A DNA stretch of 64,000 nucleotides. Origin: Suttonella indologenes. Lineage in GTDB: Bacteria > Pseudomonadota > Gammaproteobacteria > Cardiobacteriales > Cardiobacteriaceae. Shown piece by piece: positions 34,601 to 43,379 of the stretch. The notes beneath the pieces were generated by a model. It was not told the DNA's origin and did not search any database. It worked only from the letters and a program-made list of their open reading frames with translations. Each line of letters starts with the position of its first letter. Positions within the stretch are counted from its first letter, which is position 1. Position numbers and translations under genes: made by a program. The stretch covers positions 1,124,001 through 1,188,000 of the forward strand of contig NZ_UHIA01000004.1 of NCBI RefSeq assembly GCF_900460215.1, written 5' to 3'.

Positions 34601-36349
34601 TCGGCATGTCGCTAATCAGATTGCCTTTTTTGTCTGTGCCTGCCCATGTGCCATCAGGCTGTTTCGTTGTGGTGATTTTATGTTCATCTCCTTTTTCGTC
34701 TGTGTAGTCGGTGATGACTTCTGTCGCGCTTGCCGTCGGGGTGATGGTGGCGCTGCCATCGTCTTCTGCCACAACTTTAGGTTTATTATTTTCGCCTAAG
34801 ACTGTGCCTTGCTCCGGCAAGGATGGCGCAGGATTGCCGCCACTGTCTTTAGTGGTTTCGGCTTTAACGTCTGTATGATCTTGCACTTGGCTGGCAGGAA
34901 TGCGCACTGTGCCTGTGCTCAGATCAAAGCTGGGCTCGGCGCCTTTAGGCGATTCTGCAGGCAATCTAGTGCCATTATCGAGGGTGGCAACACCATTGCT
35001 CACGGTAATCGTGCGATCATCGCCTGTGTTAGAGTCTTTATAAGTAATGATGGTTTCGCCTGCATCATCGGCAATTTTCACCGTCGCACCGCCTGTCGGA
35101 GTGGAAGTGACTGTAGGTGAGGCGCTTAAGTTGCTGTCATCAGTACCATCGTTATAGCCTGTTTTGCTGGCAACAACTGACAATTTTTGTCCTTGTTTGA
35201 TTTGTGCAAGCACTTGTCCATATAAGACATTGTCAAAATTTGTTAGCCGAGTGTCGATGGCTAATTTGTGAAGGTCAAAGCTGTAACCATTGATTGCATT
35301 GCCATCTTCGTCTAAACGTGCTAAATCTTCTTCTGTGAGAGTGAAAGCTCCACCGCCCGGCATTGAAAAGACTACTTTATCCGCACCTTTTTTTAGGGCA
35401 ACTGATATCTTGGCGTCATAGGTTTTGGCTGAAGGATTGTATTCACCGGCTTGCATATTCAGTTCTACCGGCAGTTTGGGAGCACTGAAGCTTAAATCAT
35501 CACTTGAGGTATTGCCGGCGTCGTCTTGGCTGACGGCCTTAACTTCTGAGCTATCTTTCACGATGGTGCCGGGGATGGTGACTGTGCCTGTATTGGAGTC
35601 GATACTCGGCGCAGTATCGCTGGCTGTATTGCTAATGGGATTGCCGTTATTAGTATCTGTGGCAGTCCAATTGCCGCTTTGCGGGTCTTTCACCGCTATG
35701 ATGGTGTGGGGATTGCCATTTTTGTCAATATAAGTGCTGGTGACTTTTGTTGCATCACCATTCGGCTTGACGTTTACATTGTTGTCGGCATTGGTGCTAA
35801 CGTCGGGTTTATCAACGCTGTTATCCGCCGGCGGGGGGGGGGGGGGGAGGCAGGTTTATTATTATCACCGCCGCCACTGCCGCCTGCTGCCGCTGCAATC
35901 CCTGCCACAGCCAATAAGCCGATCAGCCAACCGGGATTAAATGCCCATACCGGGCTGGTGATAAATTCTTGTGTGCCTAATACTTGTCCTGCAGAAACTT
36001 GATCCGCCAGTTTCACCACTGCATCAAGCTGTTGTCCGCTTTCCGGCACATAGGCATAGTAGTTGCCGTTTTCATGCAAGCCAATCAACAGATTGTCGCC
36101 GGCTTCGTTGTAGTAGTCTTCAATGATTAAATCGGGTTGGGAGATCTCTGAGCTTTCAAAGGCAATGTGCAAATCATTGCCAGAGCGCGCCACCATGATG
36201 TTTTCCGGCGCAACTTGAGTCAAGTCGTTCACTAATTCATAGTTCACATTGCTATGGGCTTGCACGCGCACGGCATCTGTGCCGACGGTGTTGATTTTAA
36301 CAGTCTCGATAGTACCGTTAGCACTGTTGATTTTTAAAGTGATATTCAT
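28635..36349 (-). CDS. giant BapA-like repeat adhesin, out of frame at a poly-C tract (phase-OFF)
   Basis: Predicted type I-secreted biofilm adhesin. The start at 36349 (AAAGGATAAACTT-ATG) encodes a BapA prefix-like domain (residues 1-140), a hydrophobic GWLIGLLAVAGIAAAAGG linker, then NNKPAS and a Pro tract encoded by 15 Cs. In this sequence the frame is lost there and ends about 20 codons later; the other 2,352 codons are open in another frame from about 35840 to 28635. With 13 or 16 Cs the gene would read through, giving about 2,571 residues with 16. The body has about nine ~95-residue repeats (KDPNTGKW, PSIDPNTG landmarks), three SwmB-like Ig domains, long near-identical ~110-residue repeats, then a Gly/Asp-rich region with GAGNDK and GNGNDI motifs and an uncharged type I secretion C-terminus ending DGISII. 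No secretion genes lie nearby. Confidence 0.82.
35833..35847 (-). repeat. 15-nt homopolymeric G (coding-strand C) tract, candidate phase-variation switch
   Basis: Fifteen consecutive G residues on the plus strand, inside the adhesin coding region just after the membrane-like linker. Tract lengths n = 13 or 16 restore one frame (T plus n Cs plus G must be a multiple of three); 15 does not. Slipped-strand mispairing at such tracts is a classical switch. A homopolymer error in the assembly is the alternative. Confidence 0.8.
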
Positions 36350-36468
36350 AAGTTTATCCTTTGATTAGCTTAAGGTGAGTTCGGGATAAGAAAAATTTAC
36401 AAAATTAAAGGGCAAATGTGATAAGTCATTGTTTCCAAATAAACAATTAACACATAAACCCTTTAATC

Positions 36469-37240
36469 ATGGATTATCTTACTGCACTTTTCTGTCAAAT
36501 CGATGACTTCTGCAAAAAAAATTGAAGCTGAATTTAATAGTAAATTGATTTCAAATGGAAAATTTCGAAATCCTAAGCCTTGCATCAATACTTCTGAAAT
36601 TATTGCTATTTGGCTTTACTTTCATCATATTCGTATGCGCGATTTTATAGCCGTTAAACTTTAAAACAAGACGGAATTTCCTACGAAGAGCAAAGAAAGC
36701 AAAGTTTTGAGCAAAACTCGCTACGCAGAGCCGGCGAAACTGCAAATTTCCACAAAACCAGTTACGGAGCACTTAAAATTCCCTTTTGCCTTGCCACAGA
36801 CAGCGCAGGATTTTTCGGGAACAAGCGCGTCACTGTTTGAGCGATTAACGAAGTCCGAAGCGTTTTGACGCGCGCCGAACCATAAAAATTAATTTGGCAA
36901 GCTGGCAAGGGAACTCCGCGTAGCGGAGCAAGGCAAGTGGCTGCCTTTACGTTGCTTACTAGCGTTTCTTTGGTGATTGCTTTGCGTACTTTCTTTGGCA
37001 GCGCAAAGAAAGTACGGCACAGCGCAGCGTTAAAAATAAATCATAAGAATTAAGCAATGCCAGAAATCTGGACGTTTTCAGCATAAATAGATTTTTGGGT
37101 TGAATGGCTATAAAACTTACTACCAATGGCAGGTCAAAACCATCTGGCAAAATGAATTCCCACATATGCCTAGCTACAATCGTTTTCTAGAATTATCCCA
37201 AGATGCTTTACCCATGATGTTATTGTTTTTAATTTCAAAA
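36469..37240 (+). pseudogene. IS982-family transposase, interrupted by MITE-C and truncated
   Basis: Starts at 36469 with MDYLTALFCQIDDFCKKIE and reads SEIIAIWLYFHHIRMRDF up to 36645. It is broken by MITE-C and resumes at 37113 with KTYYQWQVKTIWQNEFPHMPSYNRFLEL. Excising MITE-C with one TA gives ...RDFKTYYQ... in frame, exactly as expected for IS982-family N-termini. Homology ends near 37235, where a minus-strand IS5-type fragment begins; the catalytic domain is gone. Confidence 0.75.
36646..37112. mobile_element. MITE-C, 467 bp, copy 2
   Basis: Same length and almost the same sequence as 28109-28575, same orientation, bounded by TATAGCC and GGCTATA. It is inserted at a TA within the IS982-family transposase gene, with TA present at both junctions. 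The two copies flank the adhesin gene at a distance of about 8 kb and could recombine to delete it. Confidence 0.85.
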
Positions 37241-37518
37241 ATGGGAATCAGCATGAGCTTTGTCCAAACCCCTTTGTTGCGCCAACGAATAAAGCGGCGG
37301 TGGGTATTGCTCCATCCGCCATAGTCTGGCGGCAGATCCCGCCAAGGTGCGCCTGTACGCAGTATCCAAAATACGGCATTGATGAATTGTCGCTTATCGC
37401 GGGCTTGACCGCCCCTGCTGCCTTTGCGTCCAGGCAGGTGGTTTTCAATAAGGCTCCATTGATGGTCGCTTAGGTCGTGGCGGCGGTGGGCTGCTTGGTT
37501 CATGGCATCATTGGGCAT
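37241..37518 (-). pseudogene. IS5-family transposase, N-terminal fragment
   Basis: Starts MPNDAMNQAAHRRHDLSD at 37518 and carries the IS5-type N-terminal domain (HQWSLIENHLPGRKG, RDKRQFINAVFWILRTGAPWRDLPP, RRFIRWRNKGVWTKL). It stops being recognisable near 37250, where it runs into the complement of the IS982 fragment. The catalytic domain is absent. It lies just downstream of modC. Confidence 0.75.
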
Positions 37519-37566
37519 TGTGGGTGAGGTTGAATGATCTCATGTTTTGGATTGTGACTACACTAT

Positions 37567-38253
37567 CTAAGAATATTCTGCAATATTTCGCTGCTGCAAA
37601 CAAGCACGATTGTCTTCGCGCCGCATTTCAAACAGGGCATCGCCGAAATAGTCCGCATCTTCGCTGTCATGGCTGATTAAGAGCATGGGAATGTGGTATT
37701 CGCTTTGCAAATCCGCAATTAGGCGGCGGGTTCTGGCGCGCAGGGCGGTATCTAAGGCGGAAAAGGGTTCATCCAGTAATAAAATGCGCGGTTGGCTGAC
37801 CAGTGCGCGTGCTAAGGCGACGCGTTGTTTTTGTCCACCCGAGAGTTGGGCGGGGTAGCTGTCGGCGACGGCGGCTATTTCTAGTTTTGCCAACCATTGC
37901 GCGGCTAATGCTTGGCTGCTACGCCGGCGCGGATTCCAATAGCGGCGGCGCAGGGAAAATGCCACGTTTTGCGCCACGGTGAGATGCGGAAAAAGCGCGT
38001 AATCTTGAAACAGATAGGCGACTTGCCGCGCTTGGGTGCTGAGGTTGATGCCGGCGTTTGAGTCGAAGAATACGCGCTCCTGCACGCGGATATGTCCTTC
38101 ATCGGGCGTCAGCAAACCTGCTATCATTTTTAAAAACAAGGTTTTGCCGCTACCTGAAAAGCCGAGAATGACATTGCGCGCCACATCACTTTTCAGCGTC
38201 GCTTCAATTTGCAAGCCGTTGGGCAGACGTTTTTTCAGCGCGATATCCAGCAT
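37567..38253 (-). CDS. modC: molybdate ABC transporter ATP-binding protein, short form
   Basis: ATPase of the molybdate importer. 228 residues from the ATG at 38253 (MLDIALKKRLPNG), overlapping the modB stop; the longer open frame to 38322 runs over modB. Walker A GFSGSGKTLFLKM, Q-loop YLFQDYALFPHLT, signature LSGGQKQRVALARAL, Walker B LLLDEPFSALD, switch His in LISHDSED. It lacks the C-terminal molybdate-binding (TOBE/Mop) domain of E. coli ModC (about 350 residues), so regulation of transport by that domain is not expected. Confidence 0.92.
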   Translation of the reverse strand: MLDIALKKRLPNGLQIEATLKSDVARNVILGFSGSGKTLFLKMIAGLLTPDEGHIRVQERVFFDSNAGINLSTQARQVAYLFQDYALFPHLTVAQNVAFSLRRRYWNPRRRSSQALAAQWLAKLEIAAVADSYPAQLSGGQKQRVALARALVSQPRILLLDEPFSALDTALRARTRRLIADLQSEYHIPMLLISHDSEDADYFGDALFEMRREDNRACLQQRNIAEYS

Positions 38254-38951
38254 TATTTCAATCCGTCCTGCGGCACTTTTCCGCCCGCCAATGCGCTGAC
38301 GCTGAGCAATACGGCTAGGCAAATCAGCGAGACGACCAAGACCAAGAAATGCGCGTCGCCGTCGCGCCCTGCCTGCACGGCTTCATAGATGGCGGTGGAT
38401 AAAATCTGGGTTTTGTGCGGAATGCTGCCGGCGACCATCAGGGTCGCGCCGAATTCGCCTAAGGCGCGGGCAAAGGCGAGCAAGATGCCGGCTAAGATGC
38501 CGCGCCAAGCCAAAGGCAGGGTAATCCGCCAAAAAACCGCCGCATTGGAAATGCCCAAGCATTTCGCCGCCGCTTCGTATTGACGATCGACTTGCTCAAA
38601 GGCGGCGCGTGCCGGTTTGAAAATCAGAGGAAAAGAAACGACTACCGCCGCTAATACTGCGCCCTGCCATGTGAAAATCAGCTGAATATCGTGGCTGCGC
38701 AGCCATTGCCCTAAGTTGCTGCGGCTGCCGACTAAGACTAAGAGATAATAGCCTAAGACGGTCGGCGGCAAGACCATCGGCAAGGTGCAAAGCGTATCGA
38801 GCAGTTCGCGTCCCCAAAATTTTTTCCGCGCCAAGAGATAACCGAAGCCGATGCCCAGCCAAAGATTGATACCGATTGCCCATGTAGCCACTTTCAGCGA
38901 TAAGAGTAGCGGCGGCAAAGCCTGCTGCCAATGCTGGGCGATGTCTTGCAT
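38253..38951 (-). CDS. modB: molybdate ABC transporter permease
   Basis: Inner-membrane permease of the molybdate importer, 232 residues from the ATG at 38951 that overlaps the moeB stop by one base (TAATG). About five membrane helices: SLKVATWAIGINLWLGI, TLCTLPMVLPPTVLGYYLLVL, and the ABC-interaction EAA loop around EAAAKCLGISNAAVFWRITLP. A GEFGATLMVAGSIP stretch is typical of ModB. Confidence 0.94.
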   Translation of the reverse strand: MQDIAQHWQQALPPLLLSLKVATWAIGINLWLGIGFGYLLARKKFWGRELLDTLCTLPMVLPPTVLGYYLLVLVGSRSNLGQWLRSHDIQLIFTWQGAVLAAVVVSFPLIFKPARAAFEQVDRQYEAAAKCLGISNAAVFWRITLPLAWRGILAGILLAFARALGEFGATLMVAGSIPHKTQILSTAIYEAVQAGRDGDAHFLVLVVSLICLAVLLSVSALAGGKVPQDGLK

Positions 38952-39961
38952 TACCACGCCTTGGGATATGCCGATACGCCTGCAAACCCCTGTTTGCGCA
39001 AGAGCTTTGCCGTGCTTCGCGAGCGCTGTCCTGCTGCACAGACCAGCAAGACCGCTTCTTGCCTGCCGATATATTGCAGGGGATTGTCTAATAAAGCCGA
39101 CATCAGGATGCAGTTATCGGCTTGCAGCAAAGGTTTTTGCGCGATTTCTTCCGCGCTGCGGATATCGATAATGCGCAAACCCTGCATTTTGGCGGCGGCA
39201 AAATCGCCTTCAAATACCGCTTCATCAACCATATCGGCGGCTTGTTTGTGATGATTGCAATCTGCCGCTTTTGCCACGCGCAAGCGCATTTGCCGCATGG
39301 AAACAAAATCATATTGCAGCAATTCGCCCGACAACGACGGTGCAAAACGCGTGATGAGTTTTATCGCTTCCAATGCCTGCCAAAGCCCCAAAGTCGCGGG
39401 TACAGGGCCTAACACGCCCAAAGCATCGCAATTGCCGCTCGGCAACACCTCTTCCGACCACAGACAGCGCCAACAAGGCAAATCGGCATGCGGCTGCATG
39501 GTAAAGAGTTGTCCGCCCATTGCCGCCGCATTGGCAAACACGACCGGTCGCCCTGTGAATAATGCGGCATCGCTTAATTGATAGGCTAATTGGCGGCTGT
39601 CGCTGCAATCTAAAACAATATCCGCCGCCTGCATTGCCGCTACGATTTCCGCCGTCGATAAACGCCGCTCAATCGCCTGAAAACTGCCTTCGGCGCGAGC
39701 CTCACAAAATGCGGCGGCGGCGACGGCTTTATTTCTGCCGATATCGCCGCGCGTAAATAAAATTTGCCGATGCAGATTGCTCAAAGCTACCGCATCGTCA
39801 TCCACAATCATCAATGCGCCCACGCCAGCCGCAGCCAAATAAGGAATGGCTGTCGCGCCCAAGCCGCCTGCGCCGAAAATCAGCACTTTGGCGGCGGCAA
39901 GACGGGCTTGCGTTTCTGCATTCATGCCCTGCACTTTGAGTTGGCGCGAAAAATCCATCAT
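38951..39961 (-). CDS. moeB: molybdopterin-synthase adenylyltransferase with C-terminal rhodanese domain
   Basis: ThiF/MoeB-family E1-like enzyme that activates the MoaD C-terminus for sulfur transfer. About 336 residues from the ATG at 39961 (AAGGATTGAAAAC before it; a second ATG follows directly). ATP-binding loop FGAGGLGATAIPYL near residue 30, SNLHRQILF, and a zinc-type CWRC pair. The last ~90 residues form a rhodanese domain with active-site Cys in LLVCAAGQRS, so sulfur transfer may be intramolecular. Confidence 0.9.
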   Translation of the reverse strand: MMDFSRQLKVQGMNAETQARLAAAKVLIFGAGGLGATAIPYLAAAGVGALMIVDDDAVALSNLHRQILFTRGDIGRNKAVAAAAFCEARAEGSFQAIERRLSTAEIVAAMQAADIVLDCSDSRQLAYQLSDAALFTGRPVVFANAAAMGGQLFTMQPHADLPCWRCLWSEEVLPSGNCDALGVLGPVPATLGLWQALEAIKLITRFAPSLSGELLQYDFVSMRQMRLRVAKAADCNHHKQAADMVDEAVFEGDFAAAKMQGLRIIDIRSAEEIAQKPLLQADNCILMSALLDNPLQYIGRQEAVLLVCAAGQRSRSTAKLLRKQGFAGVSAYPKAW

Positions 39962-39965
39962 GTTT

Positions 39966-40148
39966 TCAATCCTTACGAATAAACAGCGCAATCAGTATCT
40001 GCGCAACTCCTGCGATAAGCAGCAAAATCCCCATGCTCAGCATCACGGCGGCTTTGACTTTGCCTTCGGTAAAAAAAGCCGCCAGCAATGCCAGCGCCAA
40101 CAGCAGATACAATAATTTGAGCAATAAACGCGCAGGAGCGGCTTTCAT
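39966..40148 (-). CDS. small two-span membrane protein inside the molybdopterin operon
   Basis: About 60 residues, two hydrophobic helices (LLLKLLYLLLALALLAAFF and AAVMLSMGILLLIAGVAQILIALFI) with a short loop containing EGKVK. The likely ATG is at 40148; an in-frame ATG at 40157 overlaps the moaE stop. Tightly packed between moaE and moeB, so it is part of the operon. No family recognised. A role near the ModB permease would be guesswork. Confidence 0.65.
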   Translation of the reverse strand: MKAAPARLLLKLLYLLLALALLAAFFTEGKVKAAVMLSMGILLLIAGVAQILIALFIRKD

Positions 40149-40149
40149 T

Positions 40150-40575
40150 TTAGCCACAGCAATGATGGTTCAATGTCCATTCGGCGCTGCCGTCTCGGTA
40201 AAACTCATGTTTCCAAATCGGCACTTCACCTTTAATCGTGTCGATAATAAAGCGGCAGGCTTCAAAGGCGCTGCCGCGATGTCCGGCGCTCACGCCAATC
40301 CACACCGCAATATCGCCGATCTGCAATTCGCCGACGCGATGAATGCACAATGCCGCTTCAATATCAAAACGCGCCAGCGCCGCTTTCACAATTTTCGCGC
40401 CCTCTTTTTCCGCCATGGCGGTATAAGCGCTGTAAATCAACTTGTCCACCGCCTTGCCGTTATGATGATCGCGCACCCAGCCCTCAAAGCTGACGAAACC
40501 GCCACAATCAGAGCGCAATATACTCGCGCGTGCCGCTGCAATATCAATCGCTTGTTCACTAATCTGAAATCGCAT
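40150..40575 (-). CDS. moaE: molybdopterin synthase catalytic subunit
   Basis: Large subunit of molybdopterin synthase, which inserts two sulfurs into cPMP. 141 residues: GGFVSFEGWVRDHHNGKAV near residue 25, LIYSAYTAMAEKEGAKI, HRVGELQIGDIAVWIGVSAGHR, and the conserved Lys-containing DTIKGEVPIWKHE motif. It follows moaD directly, with no intergenic space. Confidence 0.94.
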   Translation of the reverse strand: MRFQISEQAIDIAAARASILRSDCGGFVSFEGWVRDHHNGKAVDKLIYSAYTAMAEKEGAKIVKAALARFDIEAALCIHRVGELQIGDIAVWIGVSAGHRGSAFEACRFIIDTIKGEVPIWKHEFYRDGSAEWTLNHHCCG

Positions 40576-40818
40576 TCAGCCTCCCGATACCGGCGGAATA
40601 AAGGCGATTTCATCGCCCTCTGCCAAGCCGTCCTGCCAGTCGGCAAAGGCTTGGTTACGCGCCACGCGCAATTGGTTTTGCGCCAAGCTGAAGCCGTAGC
40701 GCTCGCGCAATTGCGCATAAACTGCGGCTAAGGTATCTGCCGTGGTCTCCAGCAGTTCTTCCGCTTTTGCCGCTTCTTCGCCTAATTGGGCGAAATATAA
40801 AACTTTAATCTGCATCAT
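40576..40818 (-). CDS. moaD: molybdopterin synthase sulfur-carrier subunit
   Basis: Ubiquitin-fold sulfur carrier of molybdopterin synthase. 80 residues ending in the required Gly-Gly (PPVSGG), which is adenylated by MoeB and thiocarboxylated. Two tandem ATGs lie at 40818 and 40815 with AAGGACAG just before. It overlaps the end of moaC by about 14 bp. Confidence 0.93.
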   Translation of the reverse strand: MMQIKVLYFAQLGEEAAKAEELLETTADTLAAVYAQLRERYGFSLAQNQLRVARNQAFADWQDGLAEGDEIAFIPPVSGG

Positions 40819-41296
40819 CTGTCCTTGTAAAATCTGATTTGCCGCCGCTCTTGGTCAATAATTGCACGCGCTCAATGACAATCTCATGGCTTAATGCCTT
40901 GCACATATCGTAAATCGTCAGCGCGGCAATCGACGCCGCCGTCAAAGCTTCCATTTCCACCCCGGTTTTATGCGTCACGCGGCATTCGCTGATAATGTTC
41001 AGGCAGCATTGCCCGTCATCATAGCTAAATTGCAGCCCGACTTTATCCAACGGCAGCGGATGGCAGAGCGGAATCAATTGCGCGGTTTGTTTCGCACCCA
41101 TAATCCCGGCGATATGCGCCACATCGGTAATCGCGCCTTTTTTGGTCTGCCCGTTGACGGCGCGCAAGGCTTGGTACACTTGCGGCGGAAAACGCACTAC
41201 CGCCTGCGCACGCGCGCTGCGTGTCGTAACGCTTTTTACGCCCACATCGACCATATTCACATCGCCGTTTCCGTCTAAATGACTAAATCCGCTCAT
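40805..41296 (-). CDS. moaC: cyclic pyranopterin monophosphate synthase
   Basis: Second enzyme of molybdopterin synthesis, converting the MoaA product to cPMP. 163 residues: HLDGNGDVNMVDVGVKSVT, KKGAITDVAHIAGIMGAK, the active-site stretch LIPLCHPLPLDKV, and GVEMEALTAASIAALTIYDM with the catalytic Lys/Asp region. It overlaps mobA by 14 bp. Confidence 0.96.
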   Translation of the reverse strand: MSGFSHLDGNGDVNMVDVGVKSVTTRSARAQAVVRFPPQVYQALRAVNGQTKKGAITDVAHIAGIMGAKQTAQLIPLCHPLPLDKVGLQFSYDDGQCCLNIISECRVTHKTGVEMEALTAASIAALTIYDMCKALSHEIVIERVQLLTKSGGKSDFTRTDDAD

Positions 41297-41867
41297 AATA
41301 TTCCTTTGCCTGCTGCCATTCTTCCGGCGTATTAAAGCCCAATAGCGGTGACCACTCTTGCGGCAGGGCGACCAATTTCGCCCCCTGCACCGAATTCAGC
41401 GGCTGCAAAGCACGAATGCCGCCCGCCAACCATTGCTCAATCCGCGGCAGCAGTGCGACTTCGGCATAGGCGAACACATTATGCAATTGTCCGCGCTCGG
41501 CGATGGTTATCCACGATGCCGGTTGAGATTTGCCCAACACATCACGCAATTGCGCTGCCGTCAGCAAAGTATCCACCGGCATCAGATAAGTACCTTGTCC
41601 GCCGCAAAGTGCCAAAGCTTGCAAAGCCCCCGCCAATGCCGACAAAGGCCCCGCCCGCTCCGGCAATTTGTCTTGCACGCGCACAATATCGGCAGGCAAA
41701 TCGGCATAATCCACGCCGGCAGCGGCGATTTGCACGCGAAAGCCCGCTTCTTGCGCCATGTGCACATGGCGTTGCAGCAGGCTTTCATCGCCGAGCGGCA
41801 GCAATGCCTTGTCCTGCCCCATGCGCGTCGAAGCGCCGCCGCATAAAATCGTGAGGCAATCAGTCAT
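41283..41867 (-). CDS. mobA: molybdenum cofactor guanylyltransferase
   Basis: Adds GMP to Mo-molybdopterin to make the MGD form needed by TorA-type enzymes. 194 residues with the nucleotidyltransferase signature LCGGASTRMGQDKALLPLG at the N-terminus, PERAGPLSALAGAL and MPVDTLLT. It overlaps moaB by 8 bp and moaC by 14 bp. No mobB is seen. Confidence 0.92.
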   Translation of the reverse strand: MTDCLTILCGGASTRMGQDKALLPLGDESLLQRHVHMAQEAGFRVQIAAAGVDYADLPADIVRVQDKLPERAGPLSALAGALQALALCGGQGTYLMPVDTLLTAAQLRDVLGKSQPASWITIAERGQLHNVFAYAEVALLPRIEQWLAGGIRALQPLNSVQGAKLVALPQEWSPLLGFNTPEEWQQAKEYYERI

Positions 41868-42381
41868 CGGCGCGCGTCAGATGCGGATAGAAATTACAGG
41901 GACCTGTGCGGCTGTCCAATTGTTCGCACAGAACTTTTTCCCAACCGGTCTTGCAGGCGCCGGTAGAACCGGGCAGACAGAACACCGCGGTGCGGTTTGC
42001 CATGCCCGCCAAAGCGCGCGACTGCATGGTGCTTAAGCCGATTTCTTGCATGGAAGCGGCGCGAAAAACCTCACCGAAACCGTCAATCTGTTTGTCGAAT
42101 AAGACCGATACCGCTTCCGGTGTATTATCGCGTCCATAAAAACCGGTACCGCCCGTGATTAAGACCACTTGCACGGATTTATCGGCAATCCATTGCGCCA
42201 CTTGTGCGCGGATACCGTATTTATCGTCCGTAAGCAATTCACGCGCAGCCAAATGATGCCCTGCTGCCTGAAGCACTTCGACTAAATATTGTCCTGAGGT
42301 GTCTTCCGCCAAAGTCCGCGTGTCCGATACGGTCAAGACCGCGATGTTTAGAGGGTAAAATTGTTTTTCCGCATGGCTCAT
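41860..42381 (-). CDS. moaB: molybdopterin adenylyltransferase family protein (MoaB/MogA)
   Basis: Adenylates molybdopterin before molybdate insertion by MoeA. 173 residues of the MoaB type: NIAVLTVSDTRTLAEDTSG, LITGGTGFYGRDNTPEAV and LPGSTGACKTGWEK. MogA and MoaB are close paralogues; length and N-terminus favour MoaB. It lies 11 bp downstream of moaA. Confidence 0.9.
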   Translation of the reverse strand: MSHAEKQFYPLNIAVLTVSDTRTLAEDTSGQYLVEVLQAAGHHLAARELLTDDKYGIRAQVAQWIADKSVQVVLITGGTGFYGRDNTPEAVSVLFDKQIDGFGEVFRAASMQEIGLSTMQSRALAGMANRTAVFCLPGSTGACKTGWEKVLCEQLDSRTGPCNFYPHLTRADD

Positions 42382-42392
42382 AAATTTCTCCT

Positions 42393-43379
42393 TTAACCGC
42401 CAATTTGCGCCAAATGCGCCATGATGCCCGAATCATTACTATGCAATTGATGACTTGCGGGCTTAACCGCAATCAGGCGCTGCAATTGGGCTTTCAAGCC
42501 CTGCACGTCGCCGGCGCGCAGATAATCGCGCAAATCATAGTTAATGCTGTCAAATAAACACAGATGCATTTTGCCTGTTGAAGTAACGCGCAAACGATTG
42601 CAACTGCTGCAAAAATCCTTGCTGTACGGTGCAATGATGCCGATACCGCCGGCATAATCGGCATGGCTGAATTCCAATGCCGGACCTGATAAAGGCGTGC
42701 GTTCGCGCAGCACCCAGCCCTCCGCCAGCAGCATTTGCGTGATTTCCGCCGCGCTGATATGCGATTTCTCATAAAGAGCGGTATTGTCATTGGTGCGCAT
42801 CAGTTCGATAAAACGCATGGTCAGCGGCCGTTCTTTCACAAAAGCCAAAGTATCCGCCAAAGTCTCGGACGCGGTTTCGCGCATCAATAAGGCATTGAGC
42901 TTGATATGGCGAAAGCCTTCATCCAACATTTTTTCCACCGCCTGCAAAATGCCGGCAAGACTGTTTCTGCCTGTCATGCGGCGGAAAGTCTCTTCACGAA
43001 AACTGTCCACGGAAATATTGAATTGCGCGATGCCGGCATCAATCAGCGGACGATAAAGTTTGTCCAAGCGGTGCGCATTGGTGGTAATCGCTACTTTCTT
43101 AATACCCGCCTGCGCCGCGCAGATTTGCGCAATCTCGACAATATCGCGGCGCATGGTCGGTTCGCCGCCGGTCAGACGGATTTTTTCCGTGCCGGATTCG
43201 GCAAAAGCGCGCACCAAGATTTCAATCTCGGCAAGACTTAATTCATCGGGCGTGGCGCAGCCTTGATAGCCTTCGGGCAGACAATACACGCAGCGGTAAT
43301 TGCAAAAATCGGTAACAGACAAACGCAAATAAGCGATGCGGCGCTGGAAAGGGTCAATCAATGCGGCGGAACTCATCAA
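42393..43379 (-). CDS. moaA: GTP 3',8-cyclase (radical SAM)
   Basis: First enzyme of molybdopterin synthesis. 328 residues. N-terminal radical-SAM 4Fe-4S motif DFCNYRCVYC at about residue 25, LTGGEPTMRRD, and the second-cluster cysteines in CSSCNRLRVTSTGKMHLCLF. It ends in the functional Gly-Gly tail (QIGG). It overlaps the moeA stop by 4 bp and depends on Fe-S clusters, plausibly from the Suf system in this window. Confidence 0.96.
   Translation of the reverse strand: MMSSAALIDPFQRRIAYLRLSVTDFCNYRCVYCLPEGYQGCATPDELSLAEIEILVRAFAESGTEKIRLTGGEPTMRRDIVEIAQICAAQAGIKKVAITTNAHRLDKLYRPLIDAGIAQFNISVDSFREETFRRMTGRNSLAGILQAVEKMLDEGFRHIKLNALLMRETASETLADTLAFVKERPLTMRFIELMRTNDNTALYEKSHISAAEITQMLLAEGWVLRERTPLSGPALEFSHADYAGGIGIIAPYSKDFCSSCNRLRVTSTGKMHLCLFDSINYDLRDYLRAGDVQGLKAQLQRLIAVKPASHQLHSNDSGIMAHLAQIGG

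Noticed and set aside
30454..35940. Many open plus-strand frames opposite the giant adhesin (up to 254 codons)
   Set aside because: They are antisense shadows of a repetitive Asp/Thr/Ser-rich gene, recur with the repeats, have no ribosome sites and no recognisable domains.
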